From Taibaiella helva (lineage in GTDB: Bacteria > Bacteroidota > Bacteroidia > Chitinophagales > Chitinophagaceae): a stretch of DNA of 64,000 nucleotides. Shown one piece after another: positions 18,270 through 26,132 of this stretch. The notes under the pieces were generated by a model. It made no database searches and was not told where the DNA came from. It saw only the letters and a list, made by a program, of their open reading frames with translations. The position numbers and the translations under genes were made by a program. Location of the stretch: assembly GCF_003545695.1 (NCBI RefSeq), contig NZ_QUZZ01000009.1, forward strand, positions 124,001-188,000, given 5' to 3'. Position 1 is the first letter of the stretch; every line of letters begins with the position of its first letter.

Positions 18270-19381
18270 TGAGGCTCTTGCATGTAATCAATGACCTGGG
18301 CAGGGGAGGAGCCGAAAAGTTGTTGGTCCATACATTACCCATGTATCAGGAGAGCGGCGTAGCAATAACGCTGCTGTTGCTGGGAGGAACCAATAATGTA
18401 CCCGAATATGAACTCGGGCTGAAAGAGAACGGCATTGAAGTGCATCGCTTGAATGCGGTGAGTCTTTACCGGCTTTCCACAGTAAAATTGCTAAAGCAAT
18501 TCCTTGCCGGTAAGCATTATGATCTGATCCACGTCCATTTGTTCCCCGCAATGTATTGGCTGCCGCTTGCTCTGTCCGCAATGAAAAGCCAACCTCGGCT
18601 GGTATTTACGGAACACAATACGCAAAACCGGCGTTGGGGGAAATTTTATTTCAGACCTGTTGATCGTTTTTTCTATAGGAAATACCATAAAATAATTGCT
18701 ATTACCAACGAGGTTAGAGACGGTCTGACTATATGGGTTCCCGATGTAAAAGAGCGGATCACGGTGATCAATAATGGTATTGATCTTAAACAATTGGATA
18801 GTATATTGCCGGCAAATAAAGCAGCATTGCTACAGGAGCTTGGCATCCGGGATAAAGACCCCTTCCTGATATTGATGGCCGCAAGGTTTGACCGGCAAAA
18901 AAATCATCGGGCACTCATTGAAACCCTCAAGACATTGCCGTCTGACTTTCATGTATTGCTTGCAGGTGAAGGCGTATTAAAAGAAGCGTATGAGCAACAC
19001 GTTCAGGAACTGGGTCTGGCAGAGCGAATTCATTTCCTGGGTTTCAGGACAGATGTCATCGCATTGATGAAGACTGTGGATGTAAATGTGCTTTCTTCTA
19101 ATTTCGAAGGCCTCTCGGGCGTTACGCTCGAGGCGCTGGCTTCCGGAGTTCCTTTCCTGGGTGCCAGAGTGCCGGGTATTGAGAAAACAGTGCCGGACGA
19201 AAGGTTCCTGTTCAGCAACAACGATACCGGAGAGCTCGGCGCAAAAATAATCTCGCTCAGGGAGAACAAAATATTAGGAAAACAAATGAGCGAGGACGCT
19301 TTGAATTTTGTCCGGGCATTTGATATCCCGAAAATGGTCGCTGCACATCTGGAACTATACCATTCTTTAACCCGTCAATAA
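18269..19381 (+). CDS. Glycosyltransferase family 4
   Basis: 370 residues. N-terminal VINDLGRGGAEKLLVHTLP at residues 5-23 carries the G-G-A-E motif of GT4 enzymes; the donor-binding domain has ARFDRQKNHRALIETL near 202, LAGEG near 231, and EGLSGVTLEALASGVPFLGA near 278, including the conserved E-x7-E pair that contacts the sugar nucleotide. Its ATG shares one base with the stop of the beta-helix gene (TAATG). Cytoplasmic transferase building the repeat unit; sugar unknown. Confidence 0.88.
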   Translation: MRLLHVINDLGRGGAEKLLVHTLPMYQESGVAITLLLLGGTNNVPEYELGLKENGIEVHRLNAVSLYRLSTVKLLKQFLAGKHYDLIHVHLFPAMYWLPLALSAMKSQPRLVFTEHNTQNRRWGKFYFRPVDRFFYRKYHKIIAITNEVRDGLTIWVPDVKERITVINNGIDLKQLDSILPANKAALLQELGIRDKDPFLILMAARFDRQKNHRALIETLKTLPSDFHVLLAGEGVLKEAYEQHVQELGLAERIHFLGFRTDVIALMKTVDVNVLSSNFEGLSGVTLEALASGVPFLGARVPGIEKTVPDERFLFSNNDTGELGAKIISLRENKILGKQMSEDALNFVRAFDIPKMVAAHLELYHSLTRQ

Positions 19382-19422
19382 TATTATAGGCCGGCGCCAG
19401 ATTATTTTGCCGGCAGACCTCT

Positions 19423-20586
19423 ATGGAGTCAGGAATCAAAATCCTTCACGTCGTTTCTATATCCTTTTCCCTGCCCTACTTTATCGGCGATCAGTTCGAC
19501 TACTTCAGGAAGCAGGGGGTACAATTCTATGTAGCCAGCTCGCCTTCTCCCCACTTCAGCAAATATGCGGCAGAAAAGCATTTCGTGCCGCTGGAGGTCA
19601 ATATTCTGCGTTCCATAAGCCCGTTAAAGGACCTCAAAGCGGTTTGGCAGTTAAGCAAAGAGATCCGGAAGAATAATATCCGGACAGTGATCGGGCATAC
19701 GCCCAAGGGCGGGCTTATCGCCATGCTCGCTGCAAAGCTTGCAGGAGTAAAGGCAACCGTTTATTTCCGGCACGGGATCATGTACGAAACATCAACTGGA
19801 CTGAAGCGGGCATTGCTGAAAAGCATTGAGCGCCTGACGGGGGCGTTGGCTTCCCGCGTCGTATGTGTTAGTGAATCTATTAAAAGGATCAGCGAAGAGG
19901 AGCACCTGAGTGCAAGAGATAAGAACGTGATCCTGGCCAGTGGCTCCTGTAACGGTATCGATGCCCGGGGGCATTTCAATCCTGTGCATACCGATCTGCT
20001 GCTGATCCATAATATGAGGAAGGAGCTGCGAATTGCTGAAGACGATTTTGTCGTAGGTTTCGTCGGGCGCCTGGTCCGCGATAAAGGTATACAGGAGCTG
20101 GTGCAGGCCTGGAAGCAATTACGTTCTAAGCATCGCAACATAAAGCTGTTGCTTGTAGGACCGCTTGAAGAGCGGGACAGTCTGGACGAGCAAACCAAGC
20201 AAGACATACTAACCGATCCTACTATCATATTTACCGGCCTGGTAGAAGATGCCCGCAATTTCTACGCCTTGATGAATGCATTTATTTTACCATCGTATAG
20301 GGAGGGCTTTCCTACAGTGGTGCTGGAGGCGTCGGCCATGGCGCTGCCTGTTATCGCCACAAAGGTTACCGGCTGTATCGATGCCGTAAAGGCCGATGAA
20401 ACAGGAATGTTCTGTAGGCATGATCCTGATGATATTGCAGAGAAGATACGACTGCTTTATGAAAACAGGGAACAGGCCCGGGAATTGGGCATCAGGGGAA
20501 GAGAGTGGGTGCTCGCCGATTTTGAGCAGGAGAAAGTTTGGAAAGACATTGAACGCTTAATATGCGGACTACATGATGACCGTTAG
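19423..20586 (+). CDS. Glycosyltransferase family 4
   Basis: 387 residues from MESGIKILHVVSISFSLPYF. The acceptor domain has TPKGGLIAMLAAKLAGVKA and YFRHGIMYET; the donor domain has GFVGRLVRDKGIQELVQAW and SYREGFPTVVLEASAMALP, with the E-x7-E pair of GT4. This architecture is common in Bacteroidota capsule and O-antigen loci directly before a sugar-nucleotide reductase and a WecA-like gene, exactly as here; such enzymes often add the second sugar. The 3' end overlaps the next gene by 14 bases. Confidence 0.87.
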   Translation: MESGIKILHVVSISFSLPYFIGDQFDYFRKQGVQFYVASSPSPHFSKYAAEKHFVPLEVNILRSISPLKDLKAVWQLSKEIRKNNIRTVIGHTPKGGLIAMLAAKLAGVKATVYFRHGIMYETSTGLKRALLKSIERLTGALASRVVCVSESIKRISEEEHLSARDKNVILASGSCNGIDARGHFNPVHTDLLLIHNMRKELRIAEDDFVVGFVGRLVRDKGIQELVQAWKQLRSKHRNIKLLLVGPLEERDSLDEQTKQDILTDPTIIFTGLVEDARNFYALMNAFILPSYREGFPTVVLEASAMALPVIATKVTGCIDAVKADETGMFCRHDPDDIAEKIRLLYENREQARELGIRGREWVLADFEQEKVWKDIERLICGLHDDR

Positions 20587-21484
20587 CATTACCGGAAGTA
20601 CCGGGTTCGTAGGCAATAACCTGTTGCCTTACCTTCAAAGCAGGGGCATACAAACGCTCCGGCTGAATCTTCGTAAGACAGAAGATCTGGTTATACCTCG
20701 TGGAAGCGATGCCGTTATTCACCTCGCCGGCAAAGCGCATGATCATAAAGGCGTTGCTACCGCCGATGAGTATTTCAGGGTCAATACAGAGCTAACCAAA
20801 GCAGCTTTCAAATGCTTTCTCGCAAGTGATGCGAAGCTGTTCATACATTTCAGCACAGTAGCGGCAGTTACCGATGAGCATATTGATGGTGTTTTACGGG
20901 AAGATGCAATGCCGCATCCGGCCACACCCTATGGCCAGTCTAAGCTACAGGCCGAACAATTTTTACTGGAACAGGAGCTGCCGCAGAACAAGAAAATCAT
21001 CATCCTTCGCCCCGCTATGATCCACGGTCCCGGGGACAAGGGCAATCTGACCCTTCTATACAACATCGTATCGAAAAACATTCCGTACCCGCTAGGCGCC
21101 TTCAGCAACGAACGTTCTTTCCTCAGCGTCGCCAACCTTAATTTCGCTTTGGAACAGATACTCGAACAGATGGATACCATTCCTTCCGGCATTTATAACC
21201 TGGTCGACGACGCGCCGGTATCTACGATGGACATTGTGAACCTGATTGCCGCCATTACAGGGAAAAAAGGAAAGGTATGGACCTTGCCCAAAGGAATGAT
21301 AAGGTTGGCCGCACGTATAGGCGATGTACTGCCTTTACCCTTGAACACAAAAAGACTGGCTAAGCTGACCGGTAATTACGTTGTGTCTAATCATAAAATA
21401 AAGGAAACGTTGGGGATTACGGCATTCCCGGTACAAGCTATGAACGGCCTTGAATTAACGATAAGAAGCTTTGCTTCAGTATAG
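20573..21484 (+). CDS. NAD-dependent sugar epimerase/reductase (WbpV-like)
   Basis: 303 residues, short-chain dehydrogenase fold. TGSTGFVGNNLLPYL at residues 7-21 is the NAD(P)-binding loop; YGQSK near residues 119-123 supplies the catalytic Tyr and Lys, with a Ser in HFSTVAAV about 25 residues earlier. Length and position before a WecA-like transferase match WbpV-type enzymes, which reduce a 4-keto-6-deoxy UDP-HexNAc to UDP-QuiNAc or a related sugar used to start the glycan. The 4,6-dehydratase that would feed it is not in the window. It begins inside the previous gene (14-base overlap). Confidence 0.8.
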   Translation: MMTVSITGSTGFVGNNLLPYLQSRGIQTLRLNLRKTEDLVIPRGSDAVIHLAGKAHDHKGVATADEYFRVNTELTKAAFKCFLASDAKLFIHFSTVAAVTDEHIDGVLREDAMPHPATPYGQSKLQAEQFLLEQELPQNKKIIILRPAMIHGPGDKGNLTLLYNIVSKNIPYPLGAFSNERSFLSVANLNFALEQILEQMDTIPSGIYNLVDDAPVSTMDIVNLIAAITGKKGKVWTLPKGMIRLAARIGDVLPLPLNTKRLAKLTGNYVVSNHKIKETLGITAFPVQAMNGLELTIRSFASV

Positions 21485-21501
21485 TCTTATTATTTTCGCG
21501 T

Positions 21502-22470
21502 ATGATTTATCTCCTGATTGCCGTTCTGCTGTTTGCTTCACTGCTGATTTATTTCCGTATTGCAGACAAGTACAACATCATCGACAAGCCTAATCAGCGC
21601 AGCTCGCATACCCGCATCACCATACGCGGCGGCGGCATCGTCTTTCCTGTGGCTATGCTGCTGTTTTACGTTTTCTTCGGCCTGCAAAGCGGGGACCTGA
21701 AATGGGCTGGCCTGCTGGCTGGTACCCTGGCTATCAGTGTGGTCAGCTTTTGGGATGATGTCAGCAGCCTGCCCAATAAAGTGCGTATCCTTGTACACCT
21801 GCTCGCAGTATCGGCTTTGCTGTATAGCCTGGGCTTGTACAGTCTCTTGCCCTGGTGGGGAATCGTCATCAGCTACATCCTGATCATAGGCACGATTAAT
21901 GCTTACAATTTTATGGATGGGATTAATGGGATCACCGGAGCCTACAGCCTGGCGATCCTGCTGTCCTGCCTGTATTTCAACGAACGCATACAGCAGATAA
22001 TGCCGCCGGCTTACCTGCTGGTTCCCGCCATTGCCTGTCTGGTATTCCTGTTCTTTAATTTCCGTACCCGGGCCAAATGCTTCGCCGGCGATGTCGGTAG
22101 CGTCAGCATCGGCTTCTGGATCATTTCCGTATTGGCTATGATCATGATCGCCACCGGTGATTTTCGCTATCTCTATTTCCTGGCCGTATACGGCGTCGAT
22201 GCCATACTGACGATCATGCATCGGCTGTTGCTGAAACAAAATATTTTTGAAGCCCACCGGCTGCATTTTTACCAGATACTCGCCAATGAACGTAAGGTGC
22301 CGCATCTGCTGGTGGCCACCTTGTATGCCTTGGTGCAGCTGGCGATCAATGCCTTTATCCTGTTCACCTCATTCAATTTTATCCTTACAGGGGCGGTCGT
22401 TTGCCTTCCCCTCATCCTGCTCTACCTCATCAAGCCCCGCCTGATGCGGCTTAAAGTGATAGCGCAATGA
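21502..22470 (+). CDS. WecA/WbpL-like undecaprenyl-phosphate sugar-1-phosphate transferase
   Basis: 322 residues and about ten membrane segments. MraY/WecA-family signatures: RSSHTRITIRGGGIVFP near 35-51, NAYNFMDGINGITG near 133-146 with the catalytic Asp-containing loop, FAGDVGSVSIGFW near 194, and an AHRLHFYQ cytoplasmic loop near 250. It would load a HexNAc-1-phosphate onto undecaprenyl phosphate, the first step of assembling the repeat unit. Pairing with the upstream WbpV-like reductase suggests the starter sugar is a 6-deoxy HexNAc. TATTTTCG at 21491-21498 resembles a -7 element but is only 3 bases from the ATG. Overlaps the next gene by 4 bases. Confidence 0.9.
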   Translation: MIYLLIAVLLFASLLIYFRIADKYNIIDKPNQRSSHTRITIRGGGIVFPVAMLLFYVFFGLQSGDLKWAGLLAGTLAISVVSFWDDVSSLPNKVRILVHLLAVSALLYSLGLYSLLPWWGIVISYILIIGTINAYNFMDGINGITGAYSLAILLSCLYFNERIQQIMPPAYLLVPAIACLVFLFFNFRTRAKCFAGDVGSVSIGFWIISVLAMIMIATGDFRYLYFLAVYGVDAILTIMHRLLLKQNIFEAHRLHFYQILANERKVPHLLVATLYALVQLAINAFILFTSFNFILTGAVVCLPLILLYLIKPRLMRLKVIAQ

Positions 22471-22982
22471 AAGCTTACCTCATATACGGCGTCGGAGGAC
22501 ATGCACGGGTAGTGGCCGATGCCGTCAGGGCTGCGGGAGGCGATATTGCCGCCTTTATTGACGACCATGCTGCTACCGCTGCTTTGGAGCAGGTGCCCGT
22601 TGTAAATCATATCCCGTCTGCATTAGCCGCCTTGCCGCTCGTAATCGGTATCGGGAACAACATGGTTCGCCGCCGCCTGGCGGAAGCCCTGGACGTCGCT
22701 CCCGGTACGGTAGTGCATCCTGCTGCCGTAGTGGCCCGCGATGTTATCCTGGGTGAAGGAACGGTCGTGCTGGCCAATGCTGTGATCCAGGCCGGCGCCC
22801 GTATCGGCCGGCATGTGATCGTCAATGCCAATGTATGCATCGATCATGATGCCGTGATCGAAGATTATGCACACCTTTATCCCGGTTGCTATGTTGGCGG
22901 CGGCAGCACTGTGAAAGCAGGTCTTACACTGGGACCCAGTACCGTGATTCCCAGGAATATGCTTGTTGAAGCAGACCGTTGA
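22467..22982 (+). CDS. PglD/NeuD-like sugar O- or N-acyltransferase
   Basis: 171 residues. The N-terminal part binds the sugar nucleotide (YGVGGHARVVADAVRAAGG at residues 5-23); the rest is a left-handed parallel beta-helix of hexapeptide repeats (VILGEGTVVLANAVIQAGAR), with NANVCIDHDAVIEDYAHL carrying the likely catalytic His. PglD and NeuD relatives acetylate amino sugars using acetyl-CoA. It is somewhat short for the family (about 200 residues) and stops soon after the last coils. No aminotransferase gene, the usual partner for PglD, is adjacent, so O-acetylation of a sugar in this glycan is equally possible. Last gene of the operon. Confidence 0.82.
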   Translation: MKAYLIYGVGGHARVVADAVRAAGGDIAAFIDDHAATAALEQVPVVNHIPSALAALPLVIGIGNNMVRRRLAEALDVAPGTVVHPAAVVARDVILGEGTVVLANAVIQAGARIGRHVIVNANVCIDHDAVIEDYAHLYPGCYVGGGSTVKAGLTLGPSTVIPRNMLVEADR

Positions 22983-22985
22983 GCC

Positions 22986-23016
22986 CTTGCGGGTGAACTT
23001 TAATTGCCTACTTTCG
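22986..23016 (+). promoter_or_regulatory. Promoter of lpxB
   Basis: TTG at 22986-22988, then 20 bases, then TACTTTCG at 23009-23016. Spacing fits the Bacteroidota -33/-7 promoter, with one change from TAnnTTTG. It would start transcription near 23023, 25 bases before the lpxB ATG, separating lpxB from the polysaccharide operon. Confidence 0.6.
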
Positions 23017-23047
23017 TTATCGAATTTTCAGGATTATCCCGGAGCTT

Positions 23048-24142
23048 ATGCGTTATTACATCATTGCCGGCGAAGCCAGCGGCGACCTGCACGGCAGTAA
23101 CCTCATCAAAGCCCTGCACCGGCAGGATCCCCATGCCGATATCCGCTGCTGGGGCGGCGACAAAATGGAAGCCGCCGGAGCAGCGCTGGTCAAGCATTAC
23201 CGCGACCTGGCTTTTATGGGCTTCGTGGAAGTTATCCGCCACCTGGGCGCCATATTGAACAACATTAAATGCTGCAAGCAGGACATATTAGCGTATAAGC
23301 CCGATGTGCTGGTGCTTATCGATTATCCGGGCTTCAACCTCCGTATTGCCGACTGGGCAAAGAAAGCGGGGATAAAGGTGTGCTATTACATCTCTCCGCA
23401 ATTGTGGGCCTGGAAAGAGGGCCGTATCGAACAGATCAGGCGCTCGGTAGATAAGATGCTTGTGATCCTGCCTTTTGAAAAAACCTTCTACGATAAGCAT
23501 CGTTACCCTGTTACGTATGTGGGTCACCCGCTTACCGAAGTGATCGACGAAGCGCTGAAAAAAACATTTACACCGGTCAGCAGCAAAAAGATCGTTGCCT
23601 TGCTGCCTGGCAGCCGCTCGCAGGAGATACGCAAAAAGCTGCCCGTCATGCTTTCGATGGTAAAGCGCTTTCCCGAATACCAGTTTGTGATCGCCCAGGC
23701 GCCCGGCCAGGGTGGCGAGATTTACAAAGAGCTTTGTGCAGGACTGGATGTGCTGCTGCTGAAAGACCAGACGTACAACCTGCTTCAGCAAGCTTCTGCA
23801 GCGCTCGTTACCAGCGGAACGGCAACACTGGAAACCGCCTTGTTCGGTGTACCGGAAGTGGTATGCTATAAAGGCAACCCGGTGTCTTACTGGCTGGCCA
23901 GGCGACTGATTAAAGTAAAGTATATCTCGCTTGTCAACCTGATACTGGATAGGCCCGCAGTAAAAGAGCTGATACAGGACGACCTGAACGAACAGCAGCT
24001 GTATGCTGAACTGGATGAGCTGCTGCACAATACCGAACGCAGGGAAGCGCTGCAGAGCGACTATACCAGGCTATGGGAACTGCTGGGCAGCGATAAGGCT
24101 TCTGAGCGCGCCGCATCGGAAATACTGGCGATGATCGCATAA
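23048..24142 (+). CDS. lpxB: Lipid-A-disaccharide synthase
   Basis: 364 residues, close to the family's usual length. Joins UDP-2,3-diacylglucosamine to lipid X to make the lipid A disaccharide at the inner membrane. Motifs: YIIAGEASGDLHGSNLIKAL near the N-terminus, DYPGFNLRIADWAKK near 97, YYISPQLWAWKEGRI near 116, LLPGSRSQEIRKKLP near 184, and TSGTATLETALFGVPEVVCYK near 257, all characteristic of GT19. It has its own promoter and is followed by a strong bidirectional hairpin, so it is a single-gene unit facing lpxD. Confidence 0.96.
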   Translation: MRYYIIAGEASGDLHGSNLIKALHRQDPHADIRCWGGDKMEAAGAALVKHYRDLAFMGFVEVIRHLGAILNNIKCCKQDILAYKPDVLVLIDYPGFNLRIADWAKKAGIKVCYYISPQLWAWKEGRIEQIRRSVDKMLVILPFEKTFYDKHRYPVTYVGHPLTEVIDEALKKTFTPVSSKKIVALLPGSRSQEIRKKLPVMLSMVKRFPEYQFVIAQAPGQGGEIYKELCAGLDVLLLKDQTYNLLQQASAALVTSGTATLETALFGVPEVVCYKGNPVSYWLARRLIKVKYISLVNLILDRPAVKELIQDDLNEQQLYAELDELLHNTERREALQSDYTRLWELLGSDKASERAASEILAMIA

Positions 24143-24144
24143 AA

Positions 24145-24178
24145 AACCAAGCCTTCCACATCAGCGGAAGGCTTGGTT
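24145..24178. terminator. Bidirectional terminator between lpxB and lpxD
   Basis: Perfect 13-bp stem (24145-24157 with 24166-24178, core CCAAGCCTTCC/GGAAGGCTTGG) and an 8-base loop, beginning 3 bases after the lpxB stop and ending 13 bases before the lpxD stop. Confidence 0.9.
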
Positions 24179-24191
24179 ATATATAGTTATG

Positions 24192-25151
24192 CTATTTATC
24201 GGGCGTATCCATATTTTTTACTTTTTCCCATATCCAGGGGATTCGTTTGATCCAGCCCAGGTCCCGCATTTTAGTCCTGGCTTCTTCGGCCGGAGATCCG
24301 AAATAAGTTTTACCACCTTCCAGCGAAGAAGGCACACCGCTTTGCGCATACACAACCGCGCCTTTGCCTATGGTAAGATCCTTGCTCACCCCTACCTGTC
24401 CCCACAGGATCACCTCATCTTCTATGATCGCTTTGCCGCCGATGCCTACCTGCGCTGCAAAAAGACAATTGCGGCCGATCACCGCGCCATGGCCGATATG
24501 CACATGGTTGTCGATCTTGGTACCCTGGCCGATAATCGTATCGCCGCTCACGCCTTTATCTATGGTCGTCGCCGCACCTATTTCCACATCATCGTGGATT
24601 ACCACACGACCGCAGCTTTCCAGCTTGTCGTATTGCGATGCACGATCTCTCCTGCGTTTGTAGTAGTAAGCGTCGGCGCCCAGTACAGCGCCGGCATGTA
24701 TGATCACATTGTCCCCGATAATGGTATGATCGTAGATCGTTACATTGGGATGGATAAGACAGTTTTTGCCGATGATCACATGATTACCGATGAATACACC
24801 GGGCTGGACTATAGTGCCTTCGCCGATCACAGCGTTGTCGCTGATCGGTTTGGAAGCGGGTTCAAAGGGGCGGAAATGCTTTACCAGCTTCACATAAGCA
24901 GTAAAGGGATCGGCGCATACAAACAGGACTTTACCTTCCGGCGCTGTTACTTCCTTATCGATGATAATAAAAGTAGCAGCAGAACGCAGGCATTTATCAT
25001 AGTATTTTTCAAAGTCGACGAAAGAAATATCTCCGGGCTCAACTTTATGAATTTCGTTGATCCCGGTAGCTTCCGCTGTTGCATCGCCTACCAAACGGGC
25101 GTCGATAAAGTCAGCAATCCACGCGGCAGGTAAAGGACGTTCAAAACGCAT
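24192..25151 (-). CDS. lpxD: LpxD-like UDP-3-O-acylglucosamine N-acyltransferase
   Basis: About 319 residues from MRFERPLPAAWIADFIDA. The first in-frame ATG (25175) lies within the likely -7 element, so the ATG at 25151 was chosen. An N-terminal uridine-binding region (INEIHKVEPGDISFVDFEKY near 36-55) precedes a long left-handed beta-helix of hexapeptide repeats (AVIGEGTIVQPGVFIGNHVI) containing DNHVHIGHGAVIGRNC near 235, where LpxD has its catalytic His. It transfers a hydroxyacyl chain from acyl carrier protein to the glucosamine nitrogen in lipid A synthesis. Bacteroidota often carry more than one lpxD-like gene; this is the shorter type, so exact substrate is less certain than the fold. 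Confidence 0.85.
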   Translation of the reverse strand: MRFERPLPAAWIADFIDARLVGDATAEATGINEIHKVEPGDISFVDFEKYYDKCLRSAATFIIIDKEVTAPEGKVLFVCADPFTAYVKLVKHFRPFEPASKPISDNAVIGEGTIVQPGVFIGNHVIIGKNCLIHPNVTIYDHTIIGDNVIIHAGAVLGADAYYYKRRRDRASQYDKLESCGRVVIHDDVEIGAATTIDKGVSGDTIIGQGTKIDNHVHIGHGAVIGRNCLFAAQVGIGGKAIIEDEVILWGQVGVSKDLTIGKGAVVYAQSGVPSSLEGGKTYFGSPAEEARTKMRDLGWIKRIPWIWEKVKNMDTPDK

Positions 25152-25172
25152 ACGGGTATTGTTTTTATGCAG

Positions 25173-25180
25173 CAAAGATA
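25173..25180 (-). promoter_or_regulatory. -7 element of lpxD
   Basis: On the minus strand TATCTTTG (25180 to 25173) matches TAnnTTTG; the lpxD ATG lies 21 bases downstream. Confidence 0.5.
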
Positions 25181-25371
25181 AGATGCGCTACGGAGAATTG
25201 ATATGTCGTTTATGAGGTATGCTGGCGCCGTTAGCAGAACATCAGTACCGGATAATTCACCTACTGCAAGGTTATCGCGCCATTATTGTTATCCACATTT
25301 TTTCGTGTTTTGTGAATATTTTTTTTCAAAAAATTTTTCAAAGAAAAAAATACTTATTAATATTGTGTAAA

Positions 25372-25435
25372 CATTAGTACTTACTAACCCCTCCTCATAA
25401 AAGTCCCGGCTGTAAAAACGCCGGGCTTTTTCTTT
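25372..25435 (+). ncRNA. Candidate small RNA or leader ending in an orphan terminator
   Basis: TAATATTG at 25358-25365 resembles the -7 element with one mismatch, placing a start near 25372. About 30 bases later a hairpin (CCCGGC/GCCGGG with flanking AAG/CTT) is followed by TTTTTCTTTG, a typical end of a transcript, yet no gene lies between. A C-rich single-stranded stretch (CCCCTCCTC at 25388-25396) sits just before the stem, as in some trans-acting small RNAs. It could also be an attenuator in the leader of the pseudouridine synthase gene. Ends are estimates. Confidence 0.35.
25401..25435 (+). terminator. Orphan intrinsic terminator upstream of rRNA pseudouridine synthase
   Basis: Stem AAGtCCCGGC / GCCGGGCTT (one bulged T) with a 9-base loop, followed by TTTTTCTTTG. 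On the plus strand, with no gene immediately upstream on that strand. Confidence 0.7.
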
Positions 25436-25494
25436 GTATAAACCTGAAACCCTTTTCTGGCGCAGGTTTTACTATGCCTAATTTAATTATGTAT

Positions 25495-26085
25495 ATGGCC
25501 TTCGATTATTATCTTTTTTATAAACCCTTCCAGGTATTGTCGCAGTTTTCGGCAGAAGGCGATAAAAAAACACTGGCCGACTTCCTTAGCGGTATCAAAA
25601 AAGATATTTATCCTGTGGGCCGGCTGGACTATGATAGCGAAGGGCTGTTGCTGCTTACCAATGACAAGCAGCTGAACCATCAGCTGCTGAATCCGCTTTT
25701 CATACACGAGCGCGAGTATTGGGCGCAGGTGGAAGGCATACCGGATGCAGCGGCGCTGGAGACCTTACGCAACGGTACCACGATTACCGTCAATGGCAAA
25801 GCTTATCATACCCGGAAAGCATCGGTGCGGCAGCTGCAGCCCGAACCTTCCGTACCGGAGCGCCATCCGCCGATCCGTTACCGGCAGCATATACCCACTT
25901 CGTGGTTGTCGCTGCGGCTCACCGAAGGAAAGAACCGGCAGGTACGTAAGATGACCGCATCCGTAGGCCTGCCTACCTTGCGGCTGATCCGTTACAGCAT
26001 AGGCAGCGTTACGCTGGACAGTATGCAGCCCGGCGAATACATCAAAGCCGGCGCCGGCATCAGACAGCGGTTGCTGGAACATTGA
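25495..26085 (+). CDS. rRNA/tRNA pseudouridine synthase, RsuA/RluE type
   Basis: About 196 residues from MAFDYYLFYKPFQVLSQF. YLFYKPFQVLSQF and YPVGRLDYDSEGLLLLTND (with the catalytic Asp of GRLDxxSEGLL) are signatures of the RsuA/RluB/E/F family, which isomerises uridine in ribosomal RNA. KNRQVRKMTASVGLPTLRLIR matches the C-terminal family motif. No S4 domain is present, so it resembles RluE. An in-frame ATG at 25474 would add 7 residues; MAFDYYLFYKP is the more usual start. Exact target position in rRNA is unknown. Confidence 0.88.
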   Translation: MAFDYYLFYKPFQVLSQFSAEGDKKTLADFLSGIKKDIYPVGRLDYDSEGLLLLTNDKQLNHQLLNPLFIHEREYWAQVEGIPDAAALETLRNGTTITVNGKAYHTRKASVRQLQPEPSVPERHPPIRYRQHIPTSWLSLRLTEGKNRQVRKMTASVGLPTLRLIRYSIGSVTLDSMQPGEYIKAGAGIRQRLLEH

Positions 26086-26095
26086 ATGCATCTTA

Positions 26096-26103
26096 TACCT
26101 TTG
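26096..26103 (+). promoter_or_regulatory. -7 element before the thioredoxin-like gene
   Basis: TACCTTTG matches TAnnTTTG; a TTG at 26071-26073 lies 22 bases upstream. The ATG follows 29 bases after the element. Confidence 0.5.
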
Positions 26104-26132
26104 TCTCATTATCTAAAGTATCCGATTAACGC

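Larger units (their letters stand above)
25181..25473. other. Intergenic region with DnaA-box-like site and AT-rich tract
   Basis: About 290 bases with no gene. TTATCCACA at 25289-25297 is a perfect DnaA-box consensus; TGTGAATAT at 25311-25319 is a two-mismatch match on the other strand. A tract from about 25316 to 25366 is nearly pure A/T in a window that is otherwise G+C-richer. The orphan terminator described separately follows. Two boxes are too few to call an origin. Confidence 0.4.

Noticed and set aside
24189-25133. Plus-strand 314-residue frame opposite lpxD
   Set aside because: It is fully antisense to a well-supported LpxD-like gene and its composition (His/Phe/Tyr-rich, no motif) is that of a shadow frame.
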